Positions 56,828-64,000 of a stretch of DNA of 64,000 bases are shown in pieces (within the stretch, counting starts at the first letter, position 1; the number at the start of each line of letters is the position of its first letter). Under the pieces are notes generated by a model. That model was not told the origin of the DNA, did not search any database, and worked only from the letters and a program-made list of their open reading frames with translations. This stretch comes from Capitulum mitella (lineage: Eukaryota; Arthropoda; Thecostraca; Pollicipedomorpha; Pollicipedidae): the NCBI GenBank assembly GCA_030062745.1, contig CP099839.1, positions 9,918,118-9,982,117 of the forward strand. The letters run 5' to 3'. Position numbers and translations under genes: made by a program.

Positions 56828-56857
56828 GGAAACATCGAAGCTTGCTTCGATGTTTCC
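56828..56857. repeat. Perfect 14-bp-arm hairpin
   Basis: GGAAACATCGAAGC (56828-56841), loop TT, then GCTTCGATGTTTCC (56844-56857). Confidence 0.95.
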
Positions 56858-57189
56858 TTTTAGAAGAATTTGGCAGCTGAAATCCACAAGCAGCATGAAA
56901 AACATGTTTCGTTGTTCACATTTTTAGCGATGTTGCTAAGATCCATGGGTGCTGTTATGACTTTTGGTACTCAACCGTCATGTATGACAAAACCTTTCAA
57001 GCATTTCGGACATGAAAATGATTCCTGATTTTTTTATGTCATCGGCACGAAATTTGGTGCCTGGAAGACCAATAATACTTATTCTTGAGGTTGCACGATG
57101 CACAGCAGTCTGTAATAGTCAAGCGACGCAGAATTACAAAACGGGAAGACGGCAAGGTGGAAGCATTCGGATGACACCCATTATAACTT

Positions 57190-57780
57190 GCGAAACGACG
57201 GCACCAAACCACCAGCTCCGGCGAACCGTGACTGGCGGGCGAGCCTGGGAGTCGGATGAAGCAGCGCCGGACGGTCGGCGGGCGGCGGCCGTGGGTGGGC
57301 GCCGCCGGCCGGCTCCCGGCTGTCGGGGAGACCTGTTCGGGAGGCCCTGCGCCGGGCCGGTGACCCAGAACCGGCCCGCTCTGACAGCGGCGTCAGCGGC
57401 CGCCGGCGCCGCCTGCCTGGCCCGCCATCAGCGCCGGCGTCCGCCGCGCGTGCACTGCATCGCCGCCGAGGCAGGGCACGACGCCGAGGCAGGGTCCAGT
57501 CGGCGAGTCAAGACCGGACTGTCAGGACCGGCCGACGGGTCAGGGAAGTCTGGACCCGCCGCCGAGTCAGGAGAGCTAGAGCTTACCACTGAGTCAGAAT
57601 CTGCCGCTGAGTTAAGGATCAGGATCGACTGCCGAGTCGAGACAACCTCCGACTCGGGACCGGCTCAGGACCTGCCGGCCAGTCAGGACCTACCGCAGAG
57701 TCAGGACCTGCGGCCGAGCCAGGACCTTCCTCAGAGTCAAGACTAGTCACTGAGTCAGGATCGGCTGCCGAGAGTGGCGG
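57190..57780 (+). repeat. GC-rich block with 18-21-bp GAGTCAGGA-type minisatellite
   Basis: 57200-57500 is CpG-rich. 57520-57770 repeats GCCGAGTCAGGACCT-like words at 18-21-bp steps. The 244-codon + frame at 57012-57746 ends in ASQDLPQSQDLRPSQDLPQS because of the repeat. It has no recognisable domain and is probably not a gene. Confidence 0.6.
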
Positions 57781-60700
57781 CCTGGATAGCGGCGCAAAGG
57801 ATCAGACTGACGACCGGAATTCCATAACTTCTATTCGGATGAGCAAGCCCCACACGGGACTGGGGTCTGGAACTCGTAGACGCAGCAAGTGGGCGATCTT
57901 TTTAATGCCATCCGTTCCCGTTAGCCGTCGCATTCCAAGCTCTCGCGAGCCTTAAGGACGCGGCCCGAGAAGATGACATCATGCACCATCTGATACCAGA
58001 GCGCGCTGCGGTCCACACGTTCTGGTGAGTCCCAATTCCATCGACCAGAACTGAAGACGACAGTGTCCACTGGGCTCGCCGGAAAACAAACAAGGCAGAC
58101 CTCGGATTTCATTGGCAGCCGGCCTGCGACGACTATGCAGACGCCGGACGTGGCTGCCGTGCTCGGCTTTGGTTCGCGCTGCCGGCCGAACCGATAGAGC
58201 TGCAGATGTCAGTATTTCGTGTTAGCTTGCCAGTGTTAAATGGTATTGGAATTAACTCGTTGATATGCAGTAAACAACAAGGCGCCGTGAAATGTGACTG
58301 GAGTGAGTTTTTTACGCGATAAAAGAAAAATATCATGAAGAAAGCTGCATTATTTGTCAGTGTCAAAATCACAAAATAAGCCCAGATACGCTGTGCTCTT
58401 AAGCGTATATCGTATCCTGACTTATCTTTGCACTTGCAGGCATTTTGCCAAAGTGTCACTCTAGGCATTCACGGATGCCCATTTAATGTTGCCTATGCAT
58501 AAATATTGTGTTTATGAGTTAACCGGCAGCATTGCTGGTCAAGGAAAATGATCGAAAAAATATTAATGAACAAGGGAAAAGTGCAGACCGCAATGAAATG
58601 TTCCAGCCCACGAAACAAAGTCGGCTTCACATTAGAAATGCAAAGCCACTTATTTGTTACTCGCTAAGGCGGTTATCTCTGTTGGATGGTCCTTGGTGTC
58701 AGCCCTTTCGGCACCCACACTTCTGGGCTGTTGAAGGCTAGCGCGGTTGCATTATGTCTGTGCTGCTGACTCCGAAGAGGCAGGCAGGCGAGATTTTATC
58801 GGCGAAAGCCCTGGATCAGGGCTGTCGCCGTGGCTCTCTTCACTGCGCCTCGATACCAGGCTGCAGTAGCCATGCCTTTTGTGTTGAAGGCGTTACAGCC
58901 CAGTGCCAGTTTCTCAAGGCTACGGTCCATTTTGATGGAAACATTTGACGAACGGGGCCAAACGGCGTGCTCTCAAAGTCCTGGTGTAACGGCTTTAAGA
59001 TGGACATTTTGGTGAAATCGTTTTTTTTATTACACATGGAATGGTGTATGTGACTCAAACTATTAATCTGGATGTGGTGATTCGTGAGGGAGGAATATTT
59101 GTCGCTGCAGTCACTAAGTTTAGGCAGCACTTTTGCCCATGTTCTGTCAGAGGAGGTTGTCATGTATTGCCTGTAATTCATTTAGGGCGTTTTAAGAGAG
59201 AAAGTCGCTAAAATCACGTAATTACTAGCCATTTAAAACATTGCATTGATAAAAATCATAGATCAATGGTACATCAGTATCAAGTTCCAAGCTCGTCATC
59301 CTACGAACACGTTACAATATTCAAGTGACGTTCTATTAGGAACTGGTGTATGCTGCTTGAAATTTTCCTTTCTTTTTTACAAATCCAACTGCCTATTTTG
59401 TTCGGTCACTGCAGTAAGCGCGTCCCGAATAGAGAGCTTGTCTTCGACGTCAAAAAAGACGGAAAAAACATCTGGTAGCCACAAAGCTTCTCGTAAACCG
59501 TTAGGCACGGAGAAATCGTGTGCAGGCATCTGTACCGGACGGACAGCTGCAAGATTTCGCCGATCCGTGAAAGTTAGTTGGCACACGCTCAGGATCACTA
59601 GGCTTCCAACAGGAAAACCCTGCTGCCTGGTGGCGTCGTCTCTCCATAAAAGTCGCCTTAAGTGGGCTCTCCCAGAAGGTCAGGCTTGCATCGCATGTGA
59701 CATTCCCAAGGACCCCCGGATCCGCCAGCAGACTGACGAGGGATTACCTCAGAGACGTCTCCACGTCGTCCCGAAGGTTGACTAACTAAAATGGAACGCG
59801 TCCAAAATGGATGTGTACGTGGAGGATTAGGCTGAACATCCTTCGAAAGAATGCAGTAACGTCGCAATAGACCATCGTTCACCCGACGCGGTCTTGGGCA
59901 CCATTAAGCGCATTAACCGATCGGATTAAGATGCAGCGCTGACAACGGAACATGCACGGTGGCCATGCTATTCTTCGTGTAAAGATTTTGGCGCGTATAA
60001 ATTTTTCACAAGGATGCAATGTCCAACACTTTCACGCACTCTTGGTGGTCTTTCACCACCTTAACATCCGTAATGCTCTTTAATCCTCATTCTACCGAGC
60101 ATTCTATTTGCACTCTCTACGAGAGCGGCCAATTCGGCCCCCTTAGCTGTTTGAAAACTAAAATGGATCGAGTGTCCAAGAAACCAGGACATGACCGCTT
60201 GTTCCTCCTTCAACAAAAAAGGTAAAGGTTTTCTGCGGCTCTTAAGGCGAATCCTGTATCCCGGGACAGGCTGGGTCAACACAACCAAAACGGTCTTGGT
60301 TCATTTCTCGGATTAGTGAGCTGTGCTTGGTTACCGCTAATGCGTAAATATTGTTTAAGTTTTCACCGCTCTTCTTGTATACGGTCACTTGTTTTGAAGT
60401 AAACAATTACCCTATGCCGGCTCAAAGTGGAATCTTATGTCAGATTTCGAAACGACGGCCAGGTTTCGACGGGAACGTTTCGATTTCACAATTAAATTAA
60501 ATGACGAACGAAACATTCGATTCGACGGAACAAACAAACTGAGACGAAACGTCAGCGAATCGGAAGCAAATAGTCACGGAAACGTCATGTGCTTCTTGTT
60601 TCGAAGTGGCGTGACTTGACCTTATGTGACCTCCTCGAGGCCTTAAAGATGGATGAAGCAGTCTCTGTCGTCTGCATTGCTTCTATAATTCATGAAAAAC

Positions 60701-63700
60701 TTTTAATCCTTAAGCAAAGCCAAACCAGGTCGTTGGCCGTACTTCACCTTCAAAAGGCCGCAAGGGGTCGCGGACATTTCAGAAACATCTGCATTCGGGT
60801 TGAGTACAAGCTCTTACCTGTCGTTGCGCGACACATTTGCTATAACTATTATTTTTTCATAGAAAAACTGCAAAATCAAGGTGCATCCATTTGAAAATGC
60901 CGCCACATTTCTTCCATGTGACATGACGCAAAACGGGATGGATTCCAAAATATACATAATCGAGCAGAACATAAAGTTTCATGCAACTTCTTGTTGTTGT
61001 TCCGAAGATACGGAGAAAAATTATACGGGGCAATGGCAAATCACCCCCTCGTCAGGAGATGGTTAAAGTTTGGAAACAGAGTATCTTGTTCAGACAGTCT
61101 TGTTTACATCTAATATTGATTTGTGACTTTCACCGGACACGAGGTAAGGCAACACCAAAGGGGCGATTATATATGTTGCTTAACATCATTTTATGCAACT
61201 AAGTCATGTTGCCGGTCCCATCTGGCGTCTAGGAATCATGCGTCATTTATGTCAGCATGGAGCTGCAAGGAATCACATGGCAGCAATGTGCGAAAACGTA
61301 TAGCACATGGTCCTCGAACATTTCGTGCTGACAGCGATATAGAGACCTGACAGAGACCAGACAGTGGTTTCTGAGCAGTTGGCCTTCTGACTTTTCTTTT
61401 CTTTGAACTGCCGCTATTCATCACCAGTAGGCATCAGGATGGAATTTCCGTATGGCGAGCTCAAGTCCCTGAAAGTTATGGCGGCCGAAACGCTCCCCGC
61501 CCATATCCCACGCGAGGCAGATAACGGTCATTAGAAGGGGAGACAGGCTGGGTATGAACAGCCTTGATGAAGTCCTGCTGATTAAGGTCAATGTAACACT
61601 TAACAGGAACTGCAAGCGCCGGGCTTTCTGGATGACTTGTGACTGGAACCTGTGATCAATGTCTTTATTCTGAAATTCGGAGGTGGTGTAGTCAGTATTT
61701 TGCAACTCCGAACATGAGATTTGGACATACAGGCCTCCTCATCCCTGGTGGCGGTGCAACCCGAAAAATTTGAACAAGTGGCTCATATTGGCTCCAGCTG
61801 CAGGGAAGCAGTCCCGTTTATTTCTCCTCTGTAACACGTTGCGCAGATAAAAAAAAAACGTGATAAAGCTCCATCCATACGTGTTTTTCGCCTTTTTCTG
61901 ATAAATCTGTCTGCTTTATCCTGTCCATTAACACGTAGTTTCACTCGGTGGTTCTTATATGGGTTCGGTCAACAGTGAACAAAGAAGTGCCTAGAGGTGC
62001 AGTGGTGGAGAATGTTCCACAATGTTTGCAAACTTTTTATCACTCTTTTTATCCCCTGCTATGGCCACTATTTTGTGCACTTGATGCAATTGTGTAAACA
62101 TATGAACAGCTCATTCCCTTTTAGGTATCTGCATTCTTTTGTGCGAAAAAACAAACCATTATTCAGTCGGGTGAATAATATTTATGAAATAAAAAAACTT
62201 GCGCCGCAGGGCTGTGTCTCAAACCGACACAAAATATCCGTAAAGAGGAGTCGCGTGGCTTCACTTAACAAAAACACAGCACGTGCCCCCCCCCCTGATC
62301 ACGCGGTTCCGTTCCGTGAATGTCACGTCCAACTTTGCCAACCAATGGGGGAGCTTTACTCGTCGTGTGGGCGGTCACGTGACGGCATGTTACCATCCCG
62401 GACCTCCTGACGTTGCGTCAGAAATTTTCCTCGTCAGGGCTGAGCCCAAAATACATGGCCGACTTGGCCCCGTCGCCGTACGACGTTGGTTGCTAACCTT
62501 CCTCAAACATTTTTCTGTTGCGTGATTTATCCGCGCAACACCTCCGAGTTTGCGAAGACGCTCCCCTTCCGTTGTTTAAACACAGAGGACAGATTGTTTT
62601 GTGGTAGCTGACTTCACATCATCCAGTTATGATCGCATGTTCAATAGCCGCAAAAAAAATCGCTAACCGCGACACCACGAGTGAGCCACATCTTAAGGAA
62701 GCCTATCATACCTTGTGGCACGAGCAGTGGTTTTGTCTCGGAAGACATGTTTGTGAAAACGAAAAGGCAAACATGATCACTCAAAAACGTTTTATAAGCG
62801 ATATTACCACAGATCTATGTCTTCAGCCCCCCTTGTTGATACCTCGTACTTTCCATAAAGTATTCCTCAGCCAGCCGCATTTTAGAGACCACCAGGGATT
62901 TACCAACTCTTCCTAAGAAACGGTTCTCAACTACAGCGTTTTTCTCAGACGCTCTCACGCTGCTCCCACTTCCTTGCTTTCTCAATCGACGACGGCGAGC
63001 CTCCTGTTGGCCGGAACGGGAGGGGCTGACTCGCCGGGACGCTGACCAGGTGTCAGAGCGCCTAGCGACAACCGCGCCACTCGAACAACCATCACCGCCG
63101 TCGCTAGCCGCCCTGCTTTGCACCAAAGAACTTGCTGCCAGGCTCGTTCTGCAGCCTCCTGCGATAGCCAGACGAGTAGCCGACGTGGAGCGACACCACA
63201 TCGCTACCTGCGGTTGGTTCGGTGGTTCGGTGCGACCCGGTACACAAGCGCTTCAGGCGTCTCGGAGTTTGGGCATCCTTTGGGCAGGAATGATCCGTCC
63301 GATGAGAGATGCCGATGCAATCCCGCCCACAGACGATCTCCCTGTGAATGGCTCCGGGTTTGTGGGCTGGAAACGGCCGGTGGTCGGCGAACGGTAAGAT
63401 GAGGAGAAAGACACCTCGGCAGCTGCCCCCCTCCCCTCAACTGCTGCTGCGCTGATGATGAAAAATGGCGGATAGTTGTCGCTCTGCTGTCCGCCGACCG
63501 AGCTCAAGCCGTCAGCGAAGGCAGTGGAGATGGGGATGTGAAACGCAAGCCGGCTGACATCATGGACCGTGAGGTGTTTGATCCAAAGGCGCCACTGCGC
63601 TCCACCTTTTACTTTGCGGTCTCTCATCGACGTGAATGCTCTTGTGGTATTTCCGGCTTGATTGAGCTGTCATCTCATGCATACCTCAGTCTTGGTCTCC

Positions 63701-64000
63701 GCCTTTCTCCAGACCTGTCGTCTCTCATATCTCAGCCTTTCACGAACTCAATAACTAGGAACCTTTGTTTCAGCCATTTCCTGGGGTCAAGTCACTTTTC
63801 GTTTTGCATGGGGACCTAAAGCAGGCTCTTTTGTAGCTTTTGGAATACCTTTAAAATTTCCGGCCTATAGCTTACGGGTTTATCCGCCAGCCCGGTCAGC
63901 AGAGGTCAGCACTAAGCTCTTCTCCATCTTACCCGTTCCTGCGTCAGATTTCCCACGACGCTCCGGCGTCAGCCCCCGCCTGGTCCGGCGTTTTTCCGTT
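57781..64000. other. No gene recognised in the right-hand 6.2 kb
   Basis: Frames at 59246-59785 (+), 61997-62410 (+) and 63050-63397 (+) are the longest, and none resembles a known family. The last is in GC-richer sequence and is followed by GAACGGTAAGATG, a good donor-like site at about 63395, so a first coding exon there cannot be ruled out. A poly-C run lies at 62286-62296. Confidence 0.4.

Noticed and set aside
57012-57746. 244-codon frame ending in a QDLPQSQDL repeat
   Set aside because: The second half is a minisatellite and the first half is GC-rich low complexity. No domain, no splice support.

Overview
This is a repeat-dominated eukaryotic window, most likely from an arthropod. The pointers are degenerate interstitial arrays of the arthropod-type telomere repeat (TTAGG, read here as CCTAA) at 49.74-50.05 kb, tRNA-derived SINEs, AATAAA signals, many TTAA-flanked transposons, and a GC-rich metazoan SLC22-type transporter. 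No operons, ribosome binding sites or CRISPR arrays are present. The exact lineage cannot be fixed from the sequence alone.

Layout. At 0-9.6 kb there are a 15-bp tandem repeat, a tRNA-Arg-like SINE, a fossil LTR, GCCCA-rich tandem repeats (about 211-bp unit), a ~300-bp satellite array (family A, + orientation), two TTAA-flanked non-autonomous elements, and a second SINE. At 9.6-16.15 kb there are two copies of a 1.2-kb TTAA element and a second satellite-A array (- orientation). At 16.15-31.86 kb a large inverted repeat dominates: two arms of about 4.2 kb separated by about 7.2 kb. Each arm carries an SLC22-like transporter, its 3' flank with AATAAA, a fossil Gypsy pol tail and satellite units. 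The right copy (27937-29760, +) is an intact intronless 607-codon reading frame. The left copy (18518-20282, -) has a one-base frameshift and a different upstream region. The spacer holds a fossil LTR, a tandemly repeated coding-like pseudogene block and a 21-bp minisatellite.

At 31.86-48.1 kb satellite B, a relative of A, alternates with more TTAA elements of at least four families, dispersed repeats and microsatellites. At 48-64 kb I find the telomere-like array, microsatellites, a possible tiny two-exon gene at 53.04-53.25 kb, GC-rich blocks and perfect hairpins, but no recognisable gene.

Together: the only convincing gene is the SLC22 transporter. The rest is its duplicated broken partner and a dense layering of piggyBac-like (TTAA) elements inside satellites. 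Several unrelated TTAA families are rich in AGGTCA/TGACCT words, and two families carry G-run/C-run hairpins just inside both ends.
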